A stretch of DNA of 36,830 nucleotides from Terriglobales bacterium (GTDB taxonomy: Bacteria; Acidobacteriota; Terriglobia; Terriglobales; Acidobacteriaceae): the NCBI GenBank assembly GCA_035487355.1, contig DATHMF010000039.1:1-36830 (forward strand). Reading direction: 5' to 3'. Both the position numbers and the translations under genes were made by a program. The notes below the pieces were generated by a model that made no database searches, was not told the origin of the DNA, and was given only the letters and a program-made list of their open reading frames with translations. Below are positions 1 through 7,435 of this stretch, in pieces. The stretch's first letter is position 1. Every line of letters starts with the position of its first letter.

Positions 1-360
1 GTCATGGGCGCGTGTGTTCAGCACCTCTGACATACCTTGCTCGATATGGCTGCGGATCTCGGCGGCCCGGGTGTCAATGACCTGGGTGACCCCCTGCTCT
101 ACTTCCTTTTGCAGGTCGGAAACCTGATGATTGAGAACATCAGCAACGTTTTTGGAAATTTGGGAGTTGATCTCCTGCACGCGGGAGTTGAAAACCTCAG
201 TGATGCCGGTCTCAACATCCAGTTGCAGCTCAGAGACGCGGCTGCTCAAACTCTCTCCTACACCGCGATGCAGATCTTTGCGCAGTTCGGATATGCGCTT
301 ATCAAATACTTTCGCGACAACGCCTTCAACGATTGCTTTAACTTCTTGCGAGTCCGCCAT
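1..360 (-). CDS. 19-residue-repeat helical protein, N-terminal part (runs off left edge)
   Basis: The reading frame is open from ATG at 358-360 to the window edge, giving 120 residues and no stop. The protein consists almost entirely of 19-residue units: residues 1-19, 20-38, 39-57, 58-76, 77-95 and 96-114, with a seventh beginning at 115. A rough consensus is NSRVSELQxxVEQGVTEVL, with aliphatic residues at fixed places, Arg or Lys near position 3 and Glu near position 6. The whole stretch is predicted helical, probably coiled coil or amphipathic. There is no signal peptide or membrane segment in the visible part. I do not recognise a family; the missing C-terminus may hold a functional domain. 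No convincing Shine-Dalgarno sequence precedes the ATG. The 206 bp upstream contain twin palindromes that could control it. Confidence 0.7.
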   Translation of the reverse strand, partial: MADSQEVKAIVEGVVAKVFDKRISELRKDLHRGVGESLSSRVSELQLDVETGITEVFNSRVQEINSQISKNVADVLNHQVSDLQKEVEQGVTQVIDTRAAEIRSHIEQGMSEVLNTRAHD

Positions 361-471
361 GGGAATGCCTATCTGCTTTGTATATTAACAACACTGCCCC
401 TCGCTCTCGGGGGTTGAGCGAGACTGCTCAGGTATATATGTGGATTATTAGGTGTATTTGCCATTGTGTCA

Positions 472-520
472 ATACGTTACCAGCCGGAGGAGCCGGTAAC
501 GTTACTGGGGTAACGTTACT
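472..520. promoter_or_regulatory. twin 10-bp palindromes, candidate operator
   Basis: The perfect palindrome GTAACGTTAC occurs at 496-505 and again at 510-519, each inside the longer match GGTAACGTTACT. A partial copy (ATACGTTAC) ends at 480. The sites lie in the spacer between the stop of the copper lipoprotein gene and the start of the repeat-protein gene, that is, upstream of the latter. The 14-bp spacing of two identical dyads suggests a protein-binding site rather than a terminator, since no T-run follows on either strand. The regulator is unknown. Confidence 0.4.
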
Positions 521-566
521 TTTATCTGAGGGCTCCGCAGCTAGAAATAAGGAAACTTTCTTAACT

Positions 567-914
567 CTATTCCACAACAATTTTGCCCTGCATACGGTCA
601 TGCCCAGGACCACAAATAATCGAGCACTTCACCTTATACTCGCCTGCCTTGTCAGCCTTGAAGTTCACCAGAGCGGGTTTTCCCTTTTGGATGGATTCGT
701 CAATACCCAACTCCTCGACAGCAAAGCCATGCTGGACGTCGGTAGTGGAAATTTCCAAGGTCACATCCTGGCCCTTTTTTACACGGATCACCGCCGGCTC
801 AAAGGCGTATTTATGGCTGGTGACCTGAATATGTACCGCTTCCGGCTTGGGCTGCCGGTTGCATCCGGCCATTAATAAAAAGGCAAGAATTGAGACCATG
901 GCTAATTTTTGCAT
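567..914 (-). CDS. CuA-type cupredoxin lipoprotein (cytochrome oxidase subunit II-like copper domain)
   Basis: This is a 115-residue protein with a lipoprotein signal: a hydrophobic stretch at residues 5-16 and lipobox LMAGC with the acylated Cys at 18. The rest is one cupredoxin domain. Its C-terminus has C97-x3-C101-x3-H105-x2-M108, and a further His lies at 62. These are the five side-chain ligands of a binuclear CuA centre, and the 35-residue step from His62 to Cys97 equals that in cytochrome c oxidase subunit II. There is no transmembrane hairpin and no oxidase subunit nearby, so it is not an ordinary CoxB. By family knowledge it should be an extracytoplasmic electron carrier or copper-binding protein; which one is open. 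It is divergent from the sigma-factor gene, with a 73-bp gap. Confidence 0.85.
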   Translation of the reverse strand: MQKLAMVSILAFLLMAGCNRQPKPEAVHIQVTSHKYAFEPAVIRVKKGQDVTLEISTTDVQHGFAVEELGIDESIQKGKPALVNFKADKAGEYKVKCSIICGPGHDRMQGKIVVE

Positions 915-987
915 CCGATTGCTCTCCGCTTACAAAATTACCATAAGCTGGAGTTCTGGCTGGCACGTCTATCAGATACAATAGGAG

Positions 988-1632
988 ATGAATTCTTTGA
1001 ATCCCACTAGCATGCCCCCCATCCAATCCAAAGGAACGGAAGCTGTAACTGACGAGCTGGCGCTGGTACAAGCCGCCAAACGAGGCGATATTAGTGCCTT
1101 CGAGCAGCTCGTGAAGCGTTATGATCGCAACGTCTTCCGTATTGCGCAGCACATCACGCAGAACCGCGAGGACGCTGAGGATGTTGTGCAGGATGCGTTC
1201 CTGAAGGCGTATACGAACCTGGAGAGCTTTCAGGAGCAATCCAAGTTTTATACATGGCTGGTGCGGATTGCGGTCAATGAAGCCCTGATGCGGCTGCGCA
1301 AGCGGCGCACAGCGAAGACGGTTTCTATTGACGAAGATGTGCAGACGGAAGATGATGCGATTCCCCGCGAGATTGCGGACTGGTCTCCGAACCCGGAGCA
1401 GCTTTATGATCAGTCGGAGCTCAAGGAGATCCTGGGCAAGACTATTCAGGGCTTGCCGCCCACTTTCCGTACGGTGTTTGTTTTACGTGACGTAGAAGGA
1501 CTTTCGACGGAAGAAACAGCCGACGCGCTCGAATTGAGCGTACCTGCTGTAAAATCACGCCTGCTGCGCGCACGTTTGCAGTTGCGTGATCGTTTGAGTA
1601 AGTTTTTTGGAAAAAAATCGAGCCGGAGTTAA
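988..1632 (+). CDS. ECF-type RNA polymerase sigma factor (RpoE-like)
   Basis: A 214-residue sigma-70 family protein of extracytoplasmic-function type. Region 2 (about residues 36-100) contains the core-binding and -10 recognition stretch with AEDVVQDAFLKAY and the TWLVRIAVNEA segment. Region 4 (about 148-205) contains LPPTFRTVFVLRDVEGLSTEE, a helix-turn-helix ending in SRLLRARLQLRDRL. There is no region 1.1 or 3, as expected for ECF factors. The start is supported by AGGAGATG just before the ATG. The next gene overlaps or abuts its end and encodes a zinc-finger protein of the anti-sigma type, so the pair probably forms a sigma/anti-sigma unit controlling an envelope or redox response. The regulon is unknown; the divergent copper lipoprotein is a possible target. 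Confidence 0.93.
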   Translation: MNSLNPTSMPPIQSKGTEAVTDELALVQAAKRGDISAFEQLVKRYDRNVFRIAQHITQNREDAEDVVQDAFLKAYTNLESFQEQSKFYTWLVRIAVNEALMRLRKRRTAKTVSIDEDVQTEDDAIPREIADWSPNPEQLYDQSELKEILGKTIQGLPPTFRTVFVLRDVEGLSTEETADALELSVPAVKSRLLRARLQLRDRLSKFFGKKSSRS

Positions 1633-1639
1633 CCTAACT

Positions 1640-1897
1640 GTGAAATGCTCTCAGTTTCTGCAAGAGCTTACCGATTACCTGGACGGCGTGATTGACGACA
1701 AGACACGCGCCGAACTGGAAGACCACCTGCACTGGTGCCACAACTGCTACGTTGTGGTCAGCACAACCAAGCAAACCATCGAGATTTATCGCGACTCGGA
1801 GTTGTACGAAATCCCTGATGATTTGCGCAGCCGGCTCCGCTCAGCCATTATGTCCAAATGCGCCGCTCATAAAAAAAATCCTGAAAAGAAAATCTAA
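1640..1897 (+). CDS. zinc-finger (zf-HC2) anti-sigma factor candidate
   Basis: This small protein (85 residues from GTG 1640) begins KCSQFLQELTDYLDG and contains H29-x3-C33-x2-C36, the HxxxCxxC zinc motif of ZAS/zf-HC2 anti-sigma factors. The GTG start is preferred because GGAG lies 11 bases upstream and the family normally starts just before this Cys. A TTG at 1607 would extend it into the sigma gene by 26 bp. Unlike many anti-sigma factors it has no transmembrane segment and so should be cytoplasmic. Family knowledge says such proteins bind the ECF factor through the N-terminal zinc module, often with redox-sensitive release; its partner here would be the gene immediately upstream. Confidence 0.8.
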   Translation: MKCSQFLQELTDYLDGVIDDKTRAELEDHLHWCHNCYVVVSTTKQTIEIYRDSELYEIPDDLRSRLRSAIMSKCAAHKKNPEKKI

Positions 1898-2090
1898 CCC
1901 TCTTTCCAGCCTCGCTGCAAACTTCCCAATTCTGCATTGCCGGGTATACCTTTCTTTACAATCACCTTACATTACTGATGCTTTCTTGCAACTTCCTCCT
2001 ATGACCCTTCATCTAAATAGTCAGAAGCCGGAAGAGGCTTCAGGCAGCACCCTCGAAGTAAAACACGTTGCCTCTTCCCCAGGATGGTAG

Positions 2091-2336
2091 ATGATAGCGA
2101 ATGTATTTGACATGCTTTTCGGATGCTGGCACAAGCGTTACAGCTTCCCCATTACGACACGGCGAGGTCAGCACCGCTCTGAAGCTGCGGCTGTAACTGG
2201 AACGTATGTGGTTTGCCTGGATTGCGGGAAAGAATTTCCTTATGATTGGCGCGAAATGAAAGTGGTCTCCGGGCACTCATATGAACCTGCCGCAGAAGCA
2301 GAAACAGCGGAAAACCGGCATGTGGAAGCTGCTTGA
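2091..2336 (+). CDS. small CxxC protein, putative zinc ribbon
   Basis: An 81-residue protein with C12, H14 and a C42-x2-C45 pair (VVCLDCGKEFPYDWREM), spaced as in a small zinc-binding fold. The N-terminal stretch MLFGCWHKRYSFPIT and the CLDCGKEF region look conserved-protein-like rather than random, and AGGATGG precedes the ATG. The C-terminal 20 residues are Glu/Ala-rich and probably disordered. I do not recognise a named family. It stands alone between the anti-sigma gene and the GAF protein gene; function unknown. Confidence 0.6.
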   Translation: MIANVFDMLFGCWHKRYSFPITTRRGQHRSEAAAVTGTYVVCLDCGKEFPYDWREMKVVSGHSYEPAAEAETAENRHVEAA

Positions 2337-2337
2337 T

Positions 2338-2520
2338 CTATCGCATTGCCAGGTCTGGCGACTGCTGAGTCAGTCGTTCGCGGAGTAGTCCAAACCCGCC
2401 ACGGGTTTCCAGAATCCTGCCAGCTCCGCATTTTCCACAGACAACAGGATCTTTGGTCTGGGCTTGCGTACGAACCAACTCCGCCACCTGAAATCCTTCA
2501 CGGAACTTCCACTTCGACAT
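2338..2520 (-). CDS. hypothetical 60-residue protein with one CGKCG motif
   Basis: This is a short minus-strand ORF in the gap between the zinc-ribbon-like gene and the GAF protein gene. It encodes a charged N-terminus (MSKWKFREGFQVAELVR), a single CGKC knuckle at about residues 28-31 and an Arg-rich end. The composition is protein-like, but only one Cys pair is present and no good ribosome site precedes the ATG. The start codon lies inside a 14-bp direct repeat (2512-2525 and 2528-2541). It could equally be a chance ORF. Confidence 0.35.
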   Translation of the reverse strand: MSKWKFREGFQVAELVRTQAQTKDPVVCGKCGAGRILETRGGFGLLRERLTQQSPDLAMR

Positions 2521-2585
2521 ATAATCGCTTCGACATATAATTAATAGCCTCTCTTCAATTCAAAACTTGCGCGAGGTCCCGCCGG

Positions 2586-4076
2586 TTGAAACCCGTACAT
2601 CCGAGTATCCGAGAAGTCGCAGTGCTGCAGGAATCCACGGAGATGATCCTTTCCAGCATGGATGTGGATACCGTGCTGCACCAGATTCTCTTAGTCGTAC
2701 GCAATTATTTTGGGACCGCCAATGCAGCAGTTTTTCTCGTGGACCCGGCAACCCGTGACCTTTATTGCCGCGCCCACATCGGTTACAGCGACGCTTTTAC
2801 AAATTCCCAGATCAAGCTGGGCCCGGAAAGCATTACCGGACGCGTCGCCCAAAATAAAATGCCGATCTATCTTCCCGATGTTCGCACCGACCCGAAATAT
2901 GTTCCCGCCGATCCCAAGGTCCGCAGCGAACTTGCCCTGCCTCTGCTGGTACGTGAGGAAGCGATCGGCGTGCTCAGCATTGGGAGCGAGAAACTTGATT
3001 TCTTCAGCGACGAGATGATCGGTTTGCTCACGCTTTTTGCAGCGCAGGCCGCAGTCGCCCTGGAAAATGCCCGTCTGTATTCCACCGAACGCCGGCGCAT
3101 GCGGCAGATTGAACTTATCAACCTGATTGCCCGCTCCGCGGCCGCGGCCAACGATTTGGAGCAGCTTCTGGGAAATCTTGCCGACCTGATTGAAGACACC
3201 TTCGACGATGCCGAAATCGGCATCCTGTTGCGCGATCGCGAAGGCAGGCTGGCGTTGCGGGCGCACGCCGGAAAAGGCGAGCCTCAGCCGGAAAATTTTG
3301 CGGTTGCGGAGCGCTCCGGCATTCTGGCGGAAGCATTTGCCGCACGCATGAATGTTGTAGTGAACGATATCAGTGACCGGGCGCAATGGCCGGCGTGCTT
3401 TGCCGGAAGCGGTTCGGAGCTGTGTATTCCGCTTATTTCCTTTGGCGAGACGCTGGGGGCCCTGGTGGTTGCCCACTCGGCGCCGCATTTTTTTGCCGCC
3501 GATGACCGCTCCATTGCGCAGGCAGCGGCTGACGTGTGCGCCACCGCCATCCGCAGCGTGCAGCTTGGGGAAGAGCTGCGGCGCATCACCCACACCGATT
3601 CCCTCACGGGCCTTTACAACCAGCGTTATTTTCACGTGCTGGCGGCAGAAGAGATAGCGCGCAGCAATCGCTATCACAAACAGTTTTCTCTGCTGATGAT
3701 TGAACTTAAGAATTTCGCCCAGTTTAATGCCAAGCTCGGTTTTGAGCATGGGGATACGGTCCTGCGCAAGGTCGCACAATCGCTCAAGATGCTCATGCGC
3801 GGTGTAGATAGCATCTGCCGCTATGGGCCAGACCGCTTTGTCCTGGTTCTTCCTGAAACCGGCGCGGAGCAATTGCATAGTGTTGCCAACAAGCTCAACG
3901 ACGCGCTGGGAAAGATCCGCGCAGAAGAAAAACCTACATCGCCTCCGATTGTGAGCCATTATGCCAGCGCTACCTATCCTGCCGATGGCGCCTCCGAGTT
4001 GGAACTTGTACGGGTCCTGCTGACCCGCATCGCGGAAGACCGCGGCATTCCCAATAACACCAGCCGTTCCAGTTAA
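2586..4076 (+). CDS. GAF-GAF-degenerate GGDEF signalling protein
   Basis: A 496-residue cytoplasmic protein with two GAF sensor domains (about residues 26-165 and 188-325) and a C-terminal GGDEF-type domain (about 335-485). The GGDEF domain keeps the DSLTGLYNQRYF entry helix, but the signature GG(D/E)EF reads GPDRF (414-418), and the metal-binding LDxDxFK segment reads IELKNF. Both catalytic features are therefore altered, and diguanylate cyclase activity is unlikely. It may act as a nucleotide-sensing or scaffold module. The start is TTG at 2586 with GAGG nine bases upstream; the next in-frame Met (residue 20) would cut into the first GAF domain's leading helix. It is followed by a convergent metalloprotease gene and an intervening hairpin. 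Confidence 0.88.
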   Translation: MKPVHPSIREVAVLQESTEMILSSMDVDTVLHQILLVVRNYFGTANAAVFLVDPATRDLYCRAHIGYSDAFTNSQIKLGPESITGRVAQNKMPIYLPDVRTDPKYVPADPKVRSELALPLLVREEAIGVLSIGSEKLDFFSDEMIGLLTLFAAQAAVALENARLYSTERRRMRQIELINLIARSAAAANDLEQLLGNLADLIEDTFDDAEIGILLRDREGRLALRAHAGKGEPQPENFAVAERSGILAEAFAARMNVVVNDISDRAQWPACFAGSGSELCIPLISFGETLGALVVAHSAPHFFAADDRSIAQAAADVCATAIRSVQLGEELRRITHTDSLTGLYNQRYFHVLAAEEIARSNRYHKQFSLLMIELKNFAQFNAKLGFEHGDTVLRKVAQSLKMLMRGVDSICRYGPDRFVLVLPETGAEQLHSVANKLNDALGKIRAEEKPTSPPIVSHYASATYPADGASELELVRVLLTRIAEDRGIPNNTSRSS

Positions 4077-4095
4077 TTCTTAGAGGAATTGACGA

Positions 4096-4123
4096 CAAAA
4101 AATAGGGCGCGCCAAGCGCGCCC
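4096..4123 (-). terminator. intrinsic terminator of the M48 protease gene
   Basis: GGGCGCGC at 4105-4112 pairs with GCGCGCCC at 4116-4123 around a three-base loop. Read on the minus strand the hairpin is followed at once by TATTTTTT (4098-4104 complement), the classical GC-stem plus U-tract. It lies 28 bp beyond the stop of the minus-strand protease gene. On the plus strand there is only a short delayed T-run, so it would serve the GAF protein gene weakly if at all. Confidence 0.8.
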
Positions 4124-4150
4124 AGGAGGGAGTTTTTCCAAAACTGATCT

Positions 4151-5458
4151 TTAGTGCTGATCGTCGTCGCGGCGATGCAGCGTTGGACGATCATCATCGC
4201 CAGTCTTGCTGCTGTCACTCGGGTTCGTGCTATCCGGGCTGCTGCTGGCACGGCGCAGAGTGGGCTTGTTGGCATCTTTCGAATCATCCAGCTTACGCTT
4301 GTTTTCGAGGGCTGCCAGGCGCGACTTTACGTCGTCAAACTCTGAGGTGTTCACGATGTAACTGTCACGTGGAGGCAGGATGGTGGAAATTTCTTTCTGC
4401 GTTGCTTCAATCCGGTCAGGAGTCGGCGGATGGCTGGCGAAAATTTTTGCGATGGTACCCGGTTTCTTCTTTTCCAGGCTCTCCATCTTTTCAAACATGG
4501 AGACAAACTGCTGCGGATCGTAGCCGGCGTGATACATGTACTGCACGCCCAGGTGGTCGGCCTCGGCCTCAAAACCGCGCGAGAATTTCATAAATGTGGC
4601 GGGCACAAGCAGATCAGCGGCCAAGCGAGCAGCATAGCCTGCGCCTCCACCTACAAAGATCAGAGGCAGGGTCGCAAAATTCGCCCATTGGCTGCGAGTC
4701 ATCTGGCGGGTGACGTGACGGGCGCAAACGTGAGCAATCTCGTGCGACATCACTCCGGCAAGTTCGGCTTCATTGTCAGCCGCCAGGATCAGGCCGGAAT
4801 TCACATAAAAGAACCCGCCCGGCAAAGCCATGGCGTTGACTTCATCGGAATCAATTACCTTGATGGTAAAGGGGACTTTGGCATCGGAGTTCCGTACCAG
4901 ATTTTGCCCGACGCGGTTGACATACTCATTCACCACCGGGTCCTGCACCAGTTTGGACGAAGCCTCGATCTGTTGGGCGTACTCCTTGCCCAAAGCAATT
5001 TCTTTCTCATACGAGTACCAGTTGCCTAAGCCGCGTCCACCCACACCTTTGCGGTTGCCGATAGCATCAACGTCGTCCTTGCCGCCGTCGTGCTTGAAGG
5101 TGTCTTTTTGGTTTGCCTGCTGTGCGTCTGTGCCTGCGGGTTGCTGAGCGTCGGTTGTTGCAGGTTGTTGATCGTTAGCAATCGCCGGAGTTGCAGTTGA
5201 CGGGGACGTCTGTGTATCACCCGTGAGCGCCGGTTGCGTAGCTGCTGGCACTGGCTGAGATGCCGCCGGGGGCGTTTGCGAAGCTGCCGGAAGAGACTGC
5301 GACCCGGCCGGGATAGTTGTTGACGGTGCAGTTTTTGCTACTGCCGGTTTACTGTCGTTGGATGAAGCACTCTGGGCAAAGCTGCCGTTCGTCCAGAAGA
5401 AGGAAGAAACCAGAAGAACCGTAGTCAGTACGGGTCTCAGGTTAAAAATGCTTTTCAT
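4151..5458 (-). CDS. secreted M48-family zinc metalloprotease
   Basis: A 435-residue protein starting at ATG 5456-5458, which has AAGGGGAGCG in front. Residues 1-27 form a signal peptide ending SFA-QS. Residues about 30-120 are a low-complexity Pro/Ala/Thr/Gln linker. The M48 catalytic domain follows with HEIAH at 239-243 (two zinc His and the general-base Glu) and the third ligand Glu297 in EAEAD, with the ExxxD pattern usual for the family. The GFFYVNSGLILAADNEAELAGVMSHE stretch is M48-typical and resembles periplasmic BepA/LoiP-type proteases, which degrade or help fold outer-membrane proteins. The C-terminal 60 residues are polar, Ser/Asp-rich and probably disordered. A longer frame to 5530 has no signal peptide at its start and is rejected. 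Confidence 0.9.
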   Translation of the reverse strand: MKSIFNLRPVLTTVLLVSSFFWTNGSFAQSASSNDSKPAVAKTAPSTTIPAGSQSLPAASQTPPAASQPVPAATQPALTGDTQTSPSTATPAIANDQQPATTDAQQPAGTDAQQANQKDTFKHDGGKDDVDAIGNRKGVGGRGLGNWYSYEKEIALGKEYAQQIEASSKLVQDPVVNEYVNRVGQNLVRNSDAKVPFTIKVIDSDEVNAMALPGGFFYVNSGLILAADNEAELAGVMSHEIAHVCARHVTRQMTRSQWANFATLPLIFVGGGAGYAARLAADLLVPATFMKFSRGFEAEADHLGVQYMYHAGYDPQQFVSMFEKMESLEKKKPGTIAKIFASHPPTPDRIEATQKEISTILPPRDSYIVNTSEFDDVKSRLAALENKRKLDDSKDANKPTLRRASSSPDSTNPSDSSKTGDDDRPTLHRRDDDQH

Positions 5459-5820
5459 GGAAACGCTCCCCTTGCCAGCCTTATCAGCAGGATAGCCCGC
5501 GCCGGCTGCAAAACGCGGACACCAGGGCATTCTCGAGCTTTTGACCCGGAATCCCTTGATTATAGTCCATAAAATCCGTATTTCTAGAGATAGATTACCT
5601 TACCTATCTTTGACGCTGAAAAACAGGTGCGGGTTACCTGGCAATCCAAATTTCCCTGTTTATCAAGTTTGGCGGGCGAAGTATGTAGAATTTCTACCCG
5701 TTCTACCTACCCCCAATCTATATGCCAGCACATATAGATGTGTCATGGATTTGTAAAGAAAGAGTAAAAGGTAAGATGGCAGTAGCGCCGGCGTCTCGCC
5801 GACGCTAGCCTAAAGCATTT
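5459..5820. promoter_or_regulatory. 362-bp spacer with inverted repeats upstream of the M48 gene
   Basis: No credible gene lies here. Three dyads are visible: GTAGAA-T-TTCTAC at 5685-5697; ATCTATATG and CATATAGAT (5716-5724 and 5731-5739, six-base loop); and an 11-bp GC-rich stem with one mismatch at 5783-5793/5797-5807. The last lies just past the stop of the inositol-phosphate synthase gene but lacks a U-tract. Because both flanking genes are on the minus strand, the space should contain the promoter of the protease gene. I cannot place a -35/-10 pair with confidence. Confidence 0.4.
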
Positions 5821-7182
5821 TTAGTCGTAGTATTCCAACCCCAAGTGCGTAATCAACTCTTCACCCTTTAAATGCCGCAAGGTGTTCTTCAGCTTCATCA
5901 ACTGAATAAACAAATCATGCTCAGGATAGAGTTTGGGCGCAGTCATAGGAGATTTGAAGTAGAAGCTGAGCCACTCCTGGATGCCGATGTCGCGCAACTG
6001 CGAACTGCGCTGGGCCAGGTCAAGAAAGAGTACGAGGTCGAGCACAATAGGCGCGGCCAGGATGGAATCGCGGCACAGGAAATCCACCTTAATCTGCATG
6101 GGATAGCCCAGCCAGCCGAAGATATCAATGTTGTCCCAGCCTTCTTTGTTGTCGCCACGCGGTGGGTAGTAGTTGATGCGGACCTTGTGAAAAATATTGC
6201 CGTAAAGCTCAGGATAAAGCTGCGGCTGCAGAATGTGCTCCAGGACACCCAGCTTCGATTCTTCCTTGGTCTTGAATGATCCGGGATCTTCCAGCACCTC
6301 GCCGTCGCGGTTGCCCAAAATATTGGTAGAGTACCATCCGCTCAGCCCCAGCATGCGGGCCTTGAACGCGGGAGCCAGAACGGTCTTCATCAACGTCTGG
6401 CCGGTCTTGAAATCTTTGCCACAGATGGGAGCACTGTTCGCGCGTGAAAGCTCTTCCATCGCCGGAATGTCAGTGGTTAAGTTGGGAGCGCCGTTAGCAA
6501 AAGGAACGCCTTCAGAAAGCGCTGCATATGCGTAGATCATCGAAGGGGCGATATTCTCATCGTTGTTCAACAGCCCCTTCTCGAAGCTCTTCACCGATTT
6601 GTGCACGGCCGAGGCCTCGATGTAGCTTTCCGTCGAGCCGCACCACATCACAACCAGGCGGTCGGCGCCCGAAGACTTCTTAAAGTCGCGGATGTCTTGC
6701 CGCACCTGCTCCGCCAGGTCCATTTTGTTTGGACCCTTTTTGACGTTCGGCCCATCGAGCAGGCGAACATAATTGTGGTCAAAAACCGCGGGCATCGGTT
6801 TCACCGACTCCATGAAGGGCTTGATCTGGTCGAGCAGATTGCGCTCCAGCACTCCGGCCTTGCGCGCAGCTTCATACATGTTGTCTTCAAAGATGTCCCA
6901 GCCCGTAAAGACAAGCTGGCTGAGATCGGCCAGCGGCACAAACTTCTTAATCATCGGAGAGCGCCCGTCAGTGCGCTTGCCCAGGCGAACCGTGCCCATC
7001 TGGGTGAGCGAGCCGATGGGTTTAGCCAAGCCGCTGCGTACGGCCTCTACGCCAGCCACAAAGGTTGTGGCCACCGCTCCCATGCCGGGAATCATGATGC
7101 CCAGCTTGCCTTTTGCCGGAGCAATATGCTCCGCTTTCTTCGATACTGTCTTTTTACTTTGTTTTTTCGCGTGTGTGGCCAT
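5821..7182 (-). CDS. ino1: inositol-3-phosphate synthase (myo-inositol-1-phosphate synthase)
   Basis: A 453-residue enzyme from ATG 7180-7182, preceded by AAGGA at good spacing. The N-terminal 20 residues are Lys-rich; then a Rossmann fold with PGMGAVATT (about 32-40) binds NAD. Family hallmarks are visible: NDENIAPSMIYAYAALSEG, GAPNLTTDIP, the active-site segment GKDFKTGQTLMKT with catalytic lysines, and SGWYSTNILGNRDG. It converts glucose 6-phosphate to 1L-myo-inositol 3-phosphate by internal oxidation, aldol cyclisation and reduction, in the cytosol. The product feeds inositol lipids or compatible solutes. No other inositol gene is nearby, so its end use here is unknown. The frame extends upstream to 7221, but only the chosen ATG has a ribosome site. 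Confidence 0.93.
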   Translation of the reverse strand: MATHAKKQSKKTVSKKAEHIAPAKGKLGIMIPGMGAVATTFVAGVEAVRSGLAKPIGSLTQMGTVRLGKRTDGRSPMIKKFVPLADLSQLVFTGWDIFEDNMYEAARKAGVLERNLLDQIKPFMESVKPMPAVFDHNYVRLLDGPNVKKGPNKMDLAEQVRQDIRDFKKSSGADRLVVMWCGSTESYIEASAVHKSVKSFEKGLLNNDENIAPSMIYAYAALSEGVPFANGAPNLTTDIPAMEELSRANSAPICGKDFKTGQTLMKTVLAPAFKARMLGLSGWYSTNILGNRDGEVLEDPGSFKTKEESKLGVLEHILQPQLYPELYGNIFHKVRINYYPPRGDNKEGWDNIDIFGWLGYPMQIKVDFLCRDSILAAPIVLDLVLFLDLAQRSSQLRDIGIQEWLSFYFKSPMTAPKLYPEHDLFIQLMKLKNTLRHLKGEELITHLGLEYYD

Positions 7183-7264
7183 GAAGGTCCTTAGCAGGAA
7201 AATTAGAAATGCACAGCCCAAAACTGCAGGCCAATGACAATCGCTTATCTTCTCGTATCAGAGA

Positions 7265-7435
7265 GAGTTTTGCAAATGACATCGCAAAAAACCGTTGCCT
7301 GCTCTGGTTCTACCGGGCGGGAAGCAAGGTTGGCGGCTTTGCCGAGCCCCCTGGCCCACTCAACCTCAATGAGAAACGTGTATCTTTGAAAGAGCTTTAT
7401 CGCGGGCCATAGCAGGGGGAGTTTTGCAAATGACA
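7265..7435 (+). repeat. 17-bp direct repeat at and upstream of the SDR start
   Basis: GAGTTTTGCAAATGACA occurs at 7265-7281 and at 7419-7435. The second copy spans the ribosome-site edge and the ATG ACA start of the SDR gene. The first copy also places ATG ACA at 7276, opening a frame of about 37 codons beginning MTSQKTVACSGSTGREA, which faintly resembles an SDR N-terminus. It may be a broken duplicate of the gene start or a leader ORF. Confidence 0.35.

Noticed and set aside
811..1239. 142-codon minus frame across the sigma gene start
   Set aside because: It overlaps the well-supported ECF sigma factor and copper lipoprotein genes and resembles no protein.
2691..3959. 422-codon minus-strand frame opposite the GAF/GGDEF gene
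   Set aside because: The plus strand encodes recognisable GAF and GGDEF domains in register; the minus product has no domain and a biased Arg/Gly/Gln composition typical of an antisense frame.
4430..5029. 199-codon plus frame opposite the M48 gene
   Set aside because: It lies fully opposite the catalytic domain with HEIAH and has no signal, domain or ribosome site.
5541..5756. 71-codon plus frame in the spacer upstream of the M48 gene
   Set aside because: It covers the dyads and has no domain or ribosome site; I treat the spacer as non-coding.
6601..7194. 197-codon plus frame opposite the inositol-phosphate synthase gene
   Set aside because: The minus strand carries conserved family motifs; this frame is an antisense shadow.
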